DNA from: Rummeliibacillus pycnus_A
GTDB taxonomy: Bacteria > Bacillota > Bacilli > Bacillales_A > Planococcaceae
DNA length: 64,000 nt
Direction: 5' to 3'
Assembly (NCBI RefSeq): GCF_044359855.1
Contig: NZ_CP132291.1
Coordinates: 3,782,001-3,846,000, forward strand
Shown here one piece after another: positions 51,429 to 59,047 of this stretch; within the stretch, counting starts at the first letter, position 1; each line of letters starts with the position of its first letter. Below the pieces are notes generated by a model. It made no database searches and was not told the DNA's origin. It was given only the letters and a program-made list of their open reading frames with translations. Position numbers and translations under genes: made by a program.

Positions 51429-52301
51429 CTAATGCTGCTTCGTTTTCCATTCAATTATGTTTTTAATAATGATTGAAATCAGTGCTAATATCGACATCAA
51501 TGATGCAACCGCAAAAGCTGCCGAAAATTGATATTCATTGTATAAAACCTCGATATGTAGAGGCATGGTATTTGTTAGACCACGAACATGCCCTGATACT
51601 ACTGAAACGGCACCGAATTCACCCATAACACGGGCATTACATAAAATGACCCCATATAATAGACCCCATTTAATATTTGGGAGTGTAACTTTGATAAAAG
51701 TCGTAAAGGCACCTGCTCCTAAACTAATTGAAGCCTCTTCCTCTTGCGTTCCTTGTGTTTGCATTAATGGAATAAGTTCTCTTGCAACGAATGGAACTGT
51801 AACAAAGAGTGAAGCTAAAATAATGCCTGGTAATGCAAATACAATTTGAACATTTTGATTTAATAGCCATTCACCAAATAGCCCTTGCGCACCAAACAGC
51901 AAAATAAATACTAAACCTGCGATTACAGGGGAAACAGCAAATGGGAGATCGATTAATGTCGTTAATAAATTTTTTCCTCGAAAATCAAACTTTGTAATGG
52001 TCCATGCAGCAGCTACTCCAAAAATTGTATTAATTGGGACAACAATAGTGGCCACTAGCAATGTTAACTTAATAGCAGAAAGAGCATCGGTTTCGGTAAC
52101 CGATGCAATATATACTTCCATTCCTTTTTTGAAGGCGGTAATAAAAATCGTTACAAGTGGAAGTACTAAAAAAAATAGAAGGAATAATAGAGAAATGGTC
52201 GTAAGTGTAAAACGAATAACCCATGGCTCTTTTAAGGTTGCATTTCCAGCCTTCTGCTTAGAGGTGACCTCAGTATGAGCAATTGTCAATTGTTTTTCCA
52301 T
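51429..52301 (-). CDS. cysW: Sulfate ABC transporter permease CysW
   Basis: A 290-residue membrane protein with six predicted helices and the EAA loop EEEASISLGAGAFTTFIKVTLPNIKWG. ARVMGEFGAVSVVSGHVRG near the C-terminus is typical of CysW. Forms the channel with CysT. Confidence 0.92.
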   Translation of the reverse strand: MEKQLTIAHTEVTSKQKAGNATLKEPWVIRFTLTTISLLFLLFFLVLPLVTIFITAFKKGMEVYIASVTETDALSAIKLTLLVATIVVPINTIFGVAAAWTITKFDFRGKNLLTTLIDLPFAVSPVIAGLVFILLFGAQGLFGEWLLNQNVQIVFALPGIILASLFVTVPFVARELIPLMQTQGTQEEEASISLGAGAFTTFIKVTLPNIKWGLLYGVILCNARVMGEFGAVSVVSGHVRGLTNTMPLHIEVLYNEYQFSAAFAVASLMSILALISIIIKNIIEWKTKQH

Positions 52302-52313
52302 GCTTTACTCCTC

Positions 52314-53147
52314 CTATGCACTATATTTTCGATTAACTAGCCATTGAATTATATTCATTACTAGTAAAATCACGAATGAAGATATGAGTAAGACAATAGC
52401 TATCGCGGTTGCACCTGCATAATCATATTGCTCAAGTTTCGTCATTATAAGAAGAGGTGCTATTTCTGTTTTCATCGGCATATTACCAGCGATGAAAACG
52501 ACAGAACCATATTCACCGAGAGCACGAGAAAAGGCAAGTGTAAAGCCAGTTAAGATGGCAGGGATTAGCTCAGGGAAAATAACTTTCGTAAATGTCTGCC
52601 AGCGACTTGCTCCAAGACTAGCAGATGCTTCCTCAGATTCCGATGAAAAGTTTTGTAGCACCGGCTGTACTGTTCGAACTACAAATGGTAATCCGATAAA
52701 TGTTAAAGCAATAATGATTCCAAGTGGAGTGAATGCTATTTTAAAAGGAAAAAGGTTACCAATCCATCCGTTCGGTGCATATAGATTAGTTAGCGCAATC
52801 CCTGCAACAGCAGTAGGCAGAGCAAATGGAAGATCGACAAGACCATCCATAAGCTTTTTGCCAACAAAATCATAGCGAATAAGTACCCAAGCAATTATGG
52901 TGCCAAAAACGACATTAATAATCGCTGCAACAAACGAAGTCCCAAATGTTAGCTTATACGACGCTACAACACGAGCATCTGTAATAGTTTTAATAAAATC
53001 ATGCCAACTTAACTGCATAGTATTCCAGAAGAGCATGGAAAGAGGTAGCAGAACTAAAATACTTAAGTAAAGTAATGTAAAACCAAGTGAAAATTTAAAT
53101 CCCGGAAGAACGGTTAGTTTTTTCTTACGTAATAAAGCGGTTGTCAT
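52314..53147 (-). CDS. cysT: Sulfate ABC transporter permease CysT
   Basis: A 277-residue permease with six helices, EAA loop SEEASASLGASRWQTFTKVIFPELI and the end ALGEYGSVVFIAGNMPMKTEI typical of CysT/CysU. ATG 53147 has GGAGGAG upstream; the TTG just before it is not needed. Confidence 0.92.
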   Translation of the reverse strand: MTTALLRKKKLTVLPGFKFSLGFTLLYLSILVLLPLSMLFWNTMQLSWHDFIKTITDARVVASYKLTFGTSFVAAIINVVFGTIIAWVLIRYDFVGKKLMDGLVDLPFALPTAVAGIALTNLYAPNGWIGNLFPFKIAFTPLGIIIALTFIGLPFVVRTVQPVLQNFSSESEEASASLGASRWQTFTKVIFPELIPAILTGFTLAFSRALGEYGSVVFIAGNMPMKTEIAPLLIMTKLEQYDYAGATAIAIVLLISSFVILLVMNIIQWLVNRKYSA

Positions 53148-53158
53148 CAAACTCCTCC

Positions 53159-54205
53159 TTACTGATTCTTAGGAGTATAAATGGAATCAAACGTACCACC
53201 ATCGCTGAAGTGCTCCTTCTGAGCCTTTTGCCAGCCTCCAAAATCATCGATTGTAATTAATTTAAGGTTTGGAAATTGCTTTTTATGCTCCTTTAAAATT
53301 TTCTCGTTACGTGGACGATAATAATTGTCAGCAGCAATTTCTTGACCTTCATCTGTATATAAATAGTTTAAGTAAGCATTTGCTACTTTTTCAGTGCCCT
53401 TTGCTTTAGCATTTTTATCAACAACTGCTACAGGTGGCTCTGCTAAAATACTTAATGATGGTGTGATTATTTCAAATTTGTCCTTACCAAGTTCTTTTAA
53501 TGATAGATAAGCTTCATTTTCCCATGCAATTAAAACATCTCCAATTTCTCGCTCTGTAAATGTTGTTGTTGAACCACGAGCACCTGAGTCAAGGACCTCT
53601 ACATTGTTATACAGCTTTTGCATAAAGTCCTTAATTTTTGTCTCATCACCGTGAAATTGACGATATGCATAACCCCATGCAGCTAAATAGTTCCAGCGTG
53701 CTCCTCCAGAAGTTTTTGGGTTTGGTGTAATAACGGAGACATTTTTCTTCACAAGATCGTCCCAGTCTTGAATATGCTTTGGATTTCCTTTACGTACGAG
53801 AAACACAATTGTTGAAGTGTATGGGGAGGAATGATCGGGTAATTCCTCTTGCCAGTCCTTATTAATTAGATTACGATTTGCAGCGATTTCATCGATATCA
53901 TAAGCCAGCGCTAGTGTTACAACATCCGCCTGTAAGCCATCGATTACAGCACGTCCTTGCTTTCCAGAGCCACCATGAGATTGCTGAATTTTAACGGTTT
54001 GTCCTGTTTTTTCTTTCCATTCTTTTGTGAAGGATTTGTTGATCTCCTCATACAATTCTCGAGTAGGATCATAGGATACATTTAGTAAATTAATTGTTTT
54101 ATCAGTGCTTGCTGATCCCTTTTGATCAGAGCTAGAACACCCACTAATCACCATTGCCAGTGAGCCTGCAACGAAAAATGCAGCGAATTTTTTGGTAGTT
54201 TTCAT
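53159..54205 (-). CDS. sbp: Sulfate-binding lipoprotein
   Basis: A 348-residue substrate-binding protein with lipobox VISGCSSS (Cys near residue 23), so anchored outside the membrane. LLNVSYDPTRELYEEIN, QSHGGSGKQGRAVIDGLQADVVTLALAYDID and NPKTSGGARWNYLAAWGYA carry the sulfate-binding residues of the Sbp/CysP family. First gene of the uptake operon, behind an attenuator-like leader. Confidence 0.95.
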   Translation of the reverse strand: MKTTKKFAAFFVAGSLAMVISGCSSSDQKGSASTDKTINLLNVSYDPTRELYEEINKSFTKEWKEKTGQTVKIQQSHGGSGKQGRAVIDGLQADVVTLALAYDIDEIAANRNLINKDWQEELPDHSSPYTSTIVFLVRKGNPKHIQDWDDLVKKNVSVITPNPKTSGGARWNYLAAWGYAYRQFHGDETKIKDFMQKLYNNVEVLDSGARGSTTTFTEREIGDVLIAWENEAYLSLKELGKDKFEIITPSLSILAEPPVAVVDKNAKAKGTEKVANAYLNYLYTDEGQEIAADNYYRPRNEKILKEHKKQFPNLKLITIDDFGGWQKAQKEHFSDGGTFDSIYTPKNQ

Positions 54206-54290
54206 ATACTTTTCACACTCCTTTAACTTATTAGTTGTTGTTTTCTAAAAAGCATCGAAAGAATATTAATGTACGAGACAGTAAATAACG

Positions 54291-54352
54291 AAAAAGACTA
54301 CAGTCAATCACACATTCTCAGTGTCATTTACTGTAGCCTTCAGTTTGTCTGA
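54291..54352 (-). promoter_or_regulatory. Sulfur leader element, copy 3 (sbp operon)
   Basis: On the minus strand: AGCTGA-TCAG-ACAAA-CTGA-AGGC (hairpin at 54340-54352), running into a terminator whose arms GGCTACAGT and ACTGTAGTC end in TTTTTC (54291-54338). It lies between the sbp promoter and gene. The hairpin, loop and AGGC link are shared with copies before cysH and cobA. Confidence 0.7.
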
Positions 54353-54374
54353 TCAGCTCGTTTTGCTTTATGTA

Positions 54375-54404
54375 ATATTAAAACACTTATTTCCTATTAG
54401 TCAA
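54375..54404 (-). promoter_or_regulatory. Putative sbp operon promoter
   Basis: On the minus strand TTGACT (54399-54404), 18 bp, TAATAT (54375-54380). The -35 box is inside the shared CTATTAGT..ACTAAG motif. Confidence 0.55.
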
Positions 54405-54409
54405 CTAAG
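54394..54409. promoter_or_regulatory. Candidate sulfur-regulon operator, copy 1
   Basis: CTATTAGTCAACTAAG, with the inverted half-sites TTAGT/ACTAA. Thirteen of its outer bases plus one centre position recur at 57172-57187 near the yezD promoter. A CymR-like repressor is one possible binder. Confidence 0.45.
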
Positions 54410-54452
54410 AATTAAAAAATATTTATTGTTTTCTGTTTTTTTAGAATACTAG

Positions 54453-54482
54453 TTGACAGGTTGGTTATATCTGATTTATACT
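54453..54482 (+). promoter_or_regulatory. Putative cysH promoter
   Basis: TTGACA (54453-54458), 18 bp, TATACT (54477-54482); start near 54489, giving a 110-nt leader. A small hairpin ATTCAC/GTGAAT (54491-54508) follows. Confidence 0.6.
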
Positions 54483-54520
54483 TCGAAACAATTCACTTAT
54501 TCGTGAATCAATATTATATT

Positions 54521-54579
54521 AGCTAACCAGACAACTGGAGGCGCTTTTAGTGGTTATAACCATTAGAGCGCCTTTTTTT
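54521..54579 (+). promoter_or_regulatory. Sulfur leader element, copy 1 (cysH operon)
   Basis: AGCTAA-CCAG-ACAA-CTGG-AGGC: hairpin 54527-54538, then a terminator with arms GGCGCT (54540-54545) and AGCGCC (54567-54572), an inner TGGTT/AACCA stem and T7. It ends 20 bp before the cysH start, so read-through is required for expression. Confidence 0.75.
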
Positions 54580-54598
54580 ATGGGGAGGAGGGTAAAAA

Positions 54599-55303
54599 AT
54601 GCTTACTTTTGAAACATTTGAAGAAGCGAAAATTCCTGCAATCGAACAAGATCCTCTTTATAAGGGAGCGCTTGAAGTCTTAAAGTGGAGCTATGATACG
54701 TATAAAGATCAGCTTGTTTATGGCTGTAGCTTTGGTATTGAGGGGATCGTACTTATTGATCTGATCGCAAAAATAAAACCGGATGCAAGAATTGTTTTTT
54801 TAGACACAAATCTTCATTTTCAAGAAACATACGAAACTATTCAAAAGGTGAAAGGAAAATATCCAAGTCTTCAAATTGAAATGAAGCAGCCAAGGCTTTC
54901 ACTCATGGAGCAGGAGTCCCAATATGGTGAAAAGCTGTGGGAAACAAATCCAAATGAATGCTGCAGAATTCGAAAGATTGAGCCACTGCATGAGGAGTTG
55001 TCAGATGCAACTGCTTGGATTTCGGGGCTCCGTAGAGAGCAAAGTCCAACACGAGCAAATACAGAGTATTTTAACAAAGATTCAAAATTCGAGGCTATCA
55101 AAGTTTGTCCGCTTATTTATTGGACGTGGAAAGATGTCTGGCGTTATGCTTCAAATCAAAATTTACCGTATAACGTTTTACACGATCAGGGATATCCAAG
55201 CATAGGCTGTGAAAAATGCACGAAGCCGGCTTGGACAGTTGATGATTTACGCTCAGGTCGCTGGCAAAATATAGGGAAAACAGAATGTGGCCTACATGGC
55301 TAA
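54599..55303 (+). CDS. cysH: Phosphoadenylyl-/adenylyl-sulfate reductase (thioredoxin)
   Basis: A 234-residue reductase giving sulfite from APS or PAPS. P-loop-like SFGIEGIVLIDLI, LDTNLHFQET, GLRREQSPTRA and the C-terminal ECGLHG with the redox Cys. The two cysteine pairs of the 4Fe-4S APS-reductase type are present: Cys121-Cys122 (CCRIRKIEPL) and Cys204/Cys207 (GCEKCTKP). As cysC is also present, both APS and PAPS may be used. First gene of cysH-sat-cysC. Confidence 0.95.
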   Translation: MLTFETFEEAKIPAIEQDPLYKGALEVLKWSYDTYKDQLVYGCSFGIEGIVLIDLIAKIKPDARIVFLDTNLHFQETYETIQKVKGKYPSLQIEMKQPRLSLMEQESQYGEKLWETNPNECCRIRKIEPLHEELSDATAWISGLRREQSPTRANTEYFNKDSKFEAIKVCPLIYWTWKDVWRYASNQNLPYNVLHDQGYPSIGCEKCTKPAWTVDDLRSGRWQNIGKTECGLHG

Positions 55304-55321
55304 TTAGAGGAGGAATTGAAT

Positions 55322-56461
55322 ATGACAAACGCTGTTCACGGTGGAAAGTTAGTATCTCGCTACAATCCATCACTAAATATTTCTTTAATAGATAAAACAA
55401 TTACACTTGACGCAATTGCTTTAAGTGATTTAGAGCTAATAGGTATTGGTGGTTACAGTCCAATTACAGGCTTCTTTAATGAGGCGGATTATCTATCAGT
55501 TGTCGAACGTTTACGACTAACTAATGGAACTGTTTGGAGTATTCCTATTACTTTACCCATTTCAGACGATGAGATAGCAACTATTGAAATTGGAGATACA
55601 GTAAAGCTTGAAAAAGATGGTGTTACATATGGTGTGATTGAGATTGCCTCTATCTATACGCCAGATAAACAAAAAGAAGCTGAAAATATCTACGGTACGA
55701 AGGACGAGGCACATCCTGGTGTATCAAAGCTTTACTCTCGACCAAATACATATGTTGGCGGGGACATTACATTAATTCATAGACAAGAACCTGCATTTGA
55801 AGAATATACGTTTACACCAGCTGAAACACGTGCCATTTTTGATGAGAAAGGATGGGATACAATTGTAGGCTTCCAAACTCGAAATCCGGTTCATCGTGCG
55901 CATGAATATATTCAAAAGGCAGCTTTAGAAACAATTGATGGTCTTTTTTTAAATCCATTAGTCGGTGAAACGAAATCCGATGATATATCTGCTGAAGTAC
56001 GAATGGAAAGTTATCAAGTACTACTTGAAAATTATTATCCCAAAAATCGTGTTCATCTAGGTATTTTCCCAGCTGCGATGCGATATGCAGGTCCAAGAGA
56101 GGCAATTTTCCATGCACTTGTACGTAAAAACTATGGGTGCACTCATTTTATTGTTGGCCGTGACCATGCAGGTGTGGGTGATTACTATGGAACATATGAT
56201 GCACAAAAAATCTTTGATCAATTTACTGCTGAAGAGCTAGGGATTCAACCTCTTAAATTTGAACATAGCTTCTATTGCAAAGCTTGTGAAGGGATGGCAA
56301 CAACTAAAACATGCCCTCATGACCGTGAACATCATATTATTTTATCTGGTACAAAGGTTCGCGAAATGCTACGTAATGGTGAGGTACCACCAACAACCTT
56401 TAGCCGTAAAGAGGTTGTCGAAGTGCTTATTAAGGGTATGAGAGAAAAAGCAGAAGTATAG
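55322..56461 (+). CDS. sat: Sulfate adenylyltransferase
   Basis: A 379-residue ATP sulfurylase forming APS from ATP and sulfate. QTRNPVHRAHEYIQK is the catalytic QxRNPxHxxH box, with GRDHAGVGDYYGTYDAQ and a C-terminal LSGTKVREMLRNGEVPP. A Cys-rich KACEGMATTKTC part lies in between. ATG 55322 behind GAGGAGG. Confidence 0.96.
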   Translation: MTNAVHGGKLVSRYNPSLNISLIDKTITLDAIALSDLELIGIGGYSPITGFFNEADYLSVVERLRLTNGTVWSIPITLPISDDEIATIEIGDTVKLEKDGVTYGVIEIASIYTPDKQKEAENIYGTKDEAHPGVSKLYSRPNTYVGGDITLIHRQEPAFEEYTFTPAETRAIFDEKGWDTIVGFQTRNPVHRAHEYIQKAALETIDGLFLNPLVGETKSDDISAEVRMESYQVLLENYYPKNRVHLGIFPAAMRYAGPREAIFHALVRKNYGCTHFIVGRDHAGVGDYYGTYDAQKIFDQFTAEELGIQPLKFEHSFYCKACEGMATTKTCPHDREHHIILSGTKVREMLRNGEVPPTTFSRKEVVEVLIKGMREKAEV

Positions 56462-56473
56462 GGGGCAATAATT

Positions 56474-57055
56474 ATGGCAGAAAATATTGTATGGCATGAG
56501 TCGTCTGTTACCAAGGAAGAGCGTGAGGAGAAAAGTGGGCAAAAAAGTGTAATTCTTTGGTTTACTGGTCTATCAGCATCTGGAAAATCAACGATTGCAA
56601 ATGCATTTGCCCGTGAGGTTTTTAACCGTGGAAAGGGAGTATATGTGCTTGATGGTGATAATATTCGTCACGGTCTAAATAAGGATTTGGGTTTTGATGA
56701 AGAAAGCCGAAAAGAAAATATTCGTAGAATCGGTGAGGTCGCAAAACTATTTGTAGATGCAGGTCAAATCGTCTGCACCGCATTTATTTCGCCGTATCGT
56801 CAGGATCGGGAAGTCGTTCGCCAATTAGTAGAAGATGAAGAATTTCTTGAAGTATATGTAAAGGCATCTGTGGAGATTTGTGAAAAGCGAGATCCTAAGG
56901 GGTTATACAAAAAAGCTAAGGCTGGAGAAATACCAAATTTTACAGGAGTTTCAGCACCCTACGAGGCTCCAATTAATCCGGAAATAATATTAGATACGGA
57001 GCAATACTCTATAGAGGAATGTGTACAGCAACTAATAAAAGAATTAAACATATAG
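56474..57055 (+). CDS. cysC: Adenylylsulfate kinase
   Basis: A 193-residue kinase phosphorylating APS to PAPS. P-loop GLSASGKST (residues about 34-42), DGDNIRHGLNKDLGF, FISPYRQDREVVR and KGLYKKAKAGEIPNFTGVSAPYEAP are diagnostic. RBS AGGGGGC. Last gene of the cysH operon. Confidence 0.96.
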   Translation: MAENIVWHESSVTKEEREEKSGQKSVILWFTGLSASGKSTIANAFAREVFNRGKGVYVLDGDNIRHGLNKDLGFDEESRKENIRRIGEVAKLFVDAGQIVCTAFISPYRQDREVVRQLVEDEEFLEVYVKASVEICEKRDPKGLYKKAKAGEIPNFTGVSAPYEAPINPEIILDTEQYSIEECVQQLIKELNI

Positions 57056-57066
57056 TAATTCGGTAA

Positions 57067-57100
57067 GGGCCACCTAGCTTTTGGTTAGGCGGCTTTCATA
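57067..57100 (+). terminator. cysH operon terminator
   Basis: GCCACCTA pairs with TAGGCGGC (one A-C mismatch, AT-rich 9-base loop), followed by TTTCATATTG; a moderate terminator. Confidence 0.55.
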
Positions 57101-57123
57101 TTGAAAAATTTATAAAAAAACAA

Positions 57124-57187
57124 TTGACAAAAAATACTAACAAGTCTAAAATAATCTCAAGTGTACAAAACCTATTAGTTTACTAAG
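57124..57187 (+). promoter_or_regulatory. yezD-cobA operon promoter and candidate operator copy 2
   Basis: TTGACA (57124-57129), 17 bp, TAAAAT (57147-57152). CTATTAGTTTACTAAG at 57172-57187, about 13 bp past the expected start, matches 54394-54409 except at the two centre bases, as expected for a repressor site. Confidence 0.6.
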
Positions 57188-57209
57188 TATTTAAGTAAGG
57201 GGAATGCAA

Positions 57210-57365
57210 ATGCCAATTACTAAGCAAGAAAAATTAAAAGCTATTGAAAAAGCCATCGAGGGTATCCAATTCGGAGAAGTACAAATTACGATTCAGGATG
57301 GTGTTATCGTTCAAATTAATCGGGTTGAAAAGCAACGATTTCAAAAAAATACAAAAGGTAAATAA
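57210..57365 (+). CDS. yezD: YezD-family small protein (DUF2292)
   Basis: A 51-residue protein, too short for many gene callers: MPITKQEKLKAIEKAIEGIQ, FGEVQITIQDGVIVQINRVEK and a basic tail. The I-x-F-G-E-V-x-I-x-I-Q-D-G-x-V-x-Q-I-x-R-x-E-K pattern is that of YezD/DUF2292 proteins, which often sit among sulfate assimilation genes. Function unknown. AAGGGG before the ATG. It precedes the second leader element, so it would be made even when cobA and beyond are attenuated. Confidence 0.85.
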   Translation: MPITKQEKLKAIEKAIEGIQFGEVQITIQDGVIVQINRVEKQRFQKNTKGK

Positions 57366-57373
57366 TGATAAGG

Positions 57374-57461
57374 TTAGCCAACTAGACAACTAGAGGCATC
57401 CAGCTATATGAATCTTTCACTAGATGTATTGTGAAGATTTATATAGCTGGGTGCCTTTTTT
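57374..57461 (+). promoter_or_regulatory. Sulfur leader element, copy 2 (cobA-cysI operon)
   Basis: TTAGCCAA-CTAG-ACAA-CTAG-AGGC: hairpin 57382-57393, then a very long terminator stem starting GGCATCCAGCTATAT (57395) paired with ATATAGCTGGGTGCC, an inner CTTTCAC/GTGAAG extension and T7. Located between yezD and cobA. Confidence 0.75.
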
Positions 57462-57494
57462 TAAAACCTAATGCTACATCTTAGAGGTGATTGA

Positions 57495-58274
57495 ATGAGT
57501 AAAGTATATATTGTAGGTGCAGGTCCAGGAGATATCGAGCTTATTACGTTAAAGGGACTCCGTTGCATTAAAGAGGCAGACGTTATTTTATACGATCGAT
57601 TATTGAATAAGGAATTATTAAGCTATGCGAAACCAGGCGCCGAGCTCATTTTCTGTGGTAAGCTACCAAATCGTCATGCCATGATTCAGGAAAGTATAAA
57701 CGAATCACTCGTACGTTATGCCATGCAGGGGAAGATAGTCACTCGTTTAAAGGGTGGCGATCCATTCGTCTTCGGTAGAGGTGCAGAGGAGGCAGAGGTA
57801 CTTGCCAATAAGAAAATTCCATTTGAGATTGTACCGGGCATTACGTCAGGCATTGCGGCACCTGCCTATGCAGGTATTCCTGTAACACATCGCGACTTAA
57901 GCGCTAGCTTTGCAATTGTGACAGGTCATCGTCAGGCTGGAAAGGATGACAATCTAAAATGGGAGTCTCTAGTCCATATCGAAACACTTGCTATTTATAT
58001 GGGGGTAAAAAACCTACCATATATCGTGTCACAACTTCTTAAATTTGGAAGAGCAAAGGAATCGCCTGTGGCCCTTGTACATTGGGGTACTTATGATAAG
58101 CAGGAAACAGTTACCGGAACACTTGAAACCATTGAATCTATTGTAGCAGAATCGAATATTTCAAACCCTTCGATGATTATCGTAGGGGAGGTTGTCAAAC
58201 TACGTGAAAAAATCCAATGGTTTGAAGAGCAATCAAATCTGAAACAAAAAGAGACTGAACTAGTAGTCTATTAG
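57495..58274 (+). CDS. cobA: Uroporphyrinogen-III C-methyltransferase
   Basis: A 259-residue SAM-dependent enzyme giving precorrin-2, first step toward siroheme. VYIVGAGPGDIELITLKGLRCI, the RLKGGDPFVFGRGAEEA box, VPGITSGIAAPAYAGIPVTHR and IYMGVKNLP are conserved. No CysG-type oxidase/chelatase domain is fused. Supplies siroheme for CysI in the same operon. Confidence 0.94.
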   Translation: MSKVYIVGAGPGDIELITLKGLRCIKEADVILYDRLLNKELLSYAKPGAELIFCGKLPNRHAMIQESINESLVRYAMQGKIVTRLKGGDPFVFGRGAEEAEVLANKKIPFEIVPGITSGIAAPAYAGIPVTHRDLSASFAIVTGHRQAGKDDNLKWESLVHIETLAIYMGVKNLPYIVSQLLKFGRAKESPVALVHWGTYDKQETVTGTLETIESIVAESNISNPSMIIVGEVVKLREKIQWFEEQSNLKQKETELVVY

Positions 58275-58285
58275 GAGGTAACTAT

Positions 58286-59029
58286 ATGCAGGCAGTTATA
58301 TATATTGCACATGGTACGCGTGTTCAGGAGGGGATTGATGAAGCAAGAGCCTTTGTAGAACGTGCTAAAAAATACATTCCAATCGCACTGCAGGAGATTT
58401 GTTTTTTAGAGTTAGTAGAGCCAACGATTGAGCAAACAATTGAACGTTGCATTCAGAAAGGGGCATCAGAAATTGCACTTGTTCCGATATTGTTGTTAAC
58501 AGCAAATCATGCGAAAAAAGATATTCCAGCAATTGTTAAGCCAATAGAAAGGAAATATCCTCATATTGTCTTTTCATATGGAAAACCTTTCGGCATTCAT
58601 CCTAACCTAATTGCGCAAATTAATGAGCGGATTGAAGAGAAGACCCCTAAGATAGCTCCTGATGCAGAAATATTGCTCATTGGTCGGGGAAGCAGTGATC
58701 CAGCAGTTGTTCGAGATTTCGCGGAAATTGCGACACGCTTTAAGCTCAGATACGGTATTCGTCATGTAGAAATTGCTTTTTTATATGGAAATGGACCGAA
58801 ATTTAGTAATTTTGTTGAAAGAATAGTGCAATCTCCAAATAGATCACGGTATATTGTTCCCTATTTGTTATTCCAGGGACTGCTTAGAAAGCATATAGAA
58901 GAAGAATTAGAAGGATTTCAGCTTGTGACAGTTTGTAACAGTCTTGGCTATGGTGATCGAGTGCTTGATGTTTTACTAGAGCGCACAAGAGAGGCAATAA
59001 AGGCATTACGAACATCCTATGCAAGCTAA
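58286..59029 (+). CDS. sirB: Sirohydrochlorin ferrochelatase (CbiX/SirB type)
   Basis: A 247-residue chelatase with two CbiX-like halves: IYIAHGTRVQEGIDEA with the metal-binding His and PILLLTANHAKKDIP; second half LLIGRGSSDPAVVRDF and VPYLLFQGLLRKHI. It should insert iron into sirohydrochlorin. The dehydrogenase that makes sirohydrochlorin from precorrin-2 (SirC) is not in this operon. Confidence 0.9.
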   Translation: MQAVIYIAHGTRVQEGIDEARAFVERAKKYIPIALQEICFLELVEPTIEQTIERCIQKGASEIALVPILLLTANHAKKDIPAIVKPIERKYPHIVFSYGKPFGIHPNLIAQINERIEEKTPKIAPDAEILLIGRGSSDPAVVRDFAEIATRFKLRYGIRHVEIAFLYGNGPKFSNFVERIVQSPNRSRYIVPYLLFQGLLRKHIEEELEGFQLVTVCNSLGYGDRVLDVLLERTREAIKALRTSYAS

Positions 59030-59047
59030 TATAGATGAGGTGAAGAA

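Noticed and set aside
54206..54598. SAM (S-box) riboswitch between sbp and cysH
   Set aside because: No S-box core (GAGGTGGAGGGA) or its multi-helix arrangement is present; the conserved part is only about 22 bases plus a terminator.
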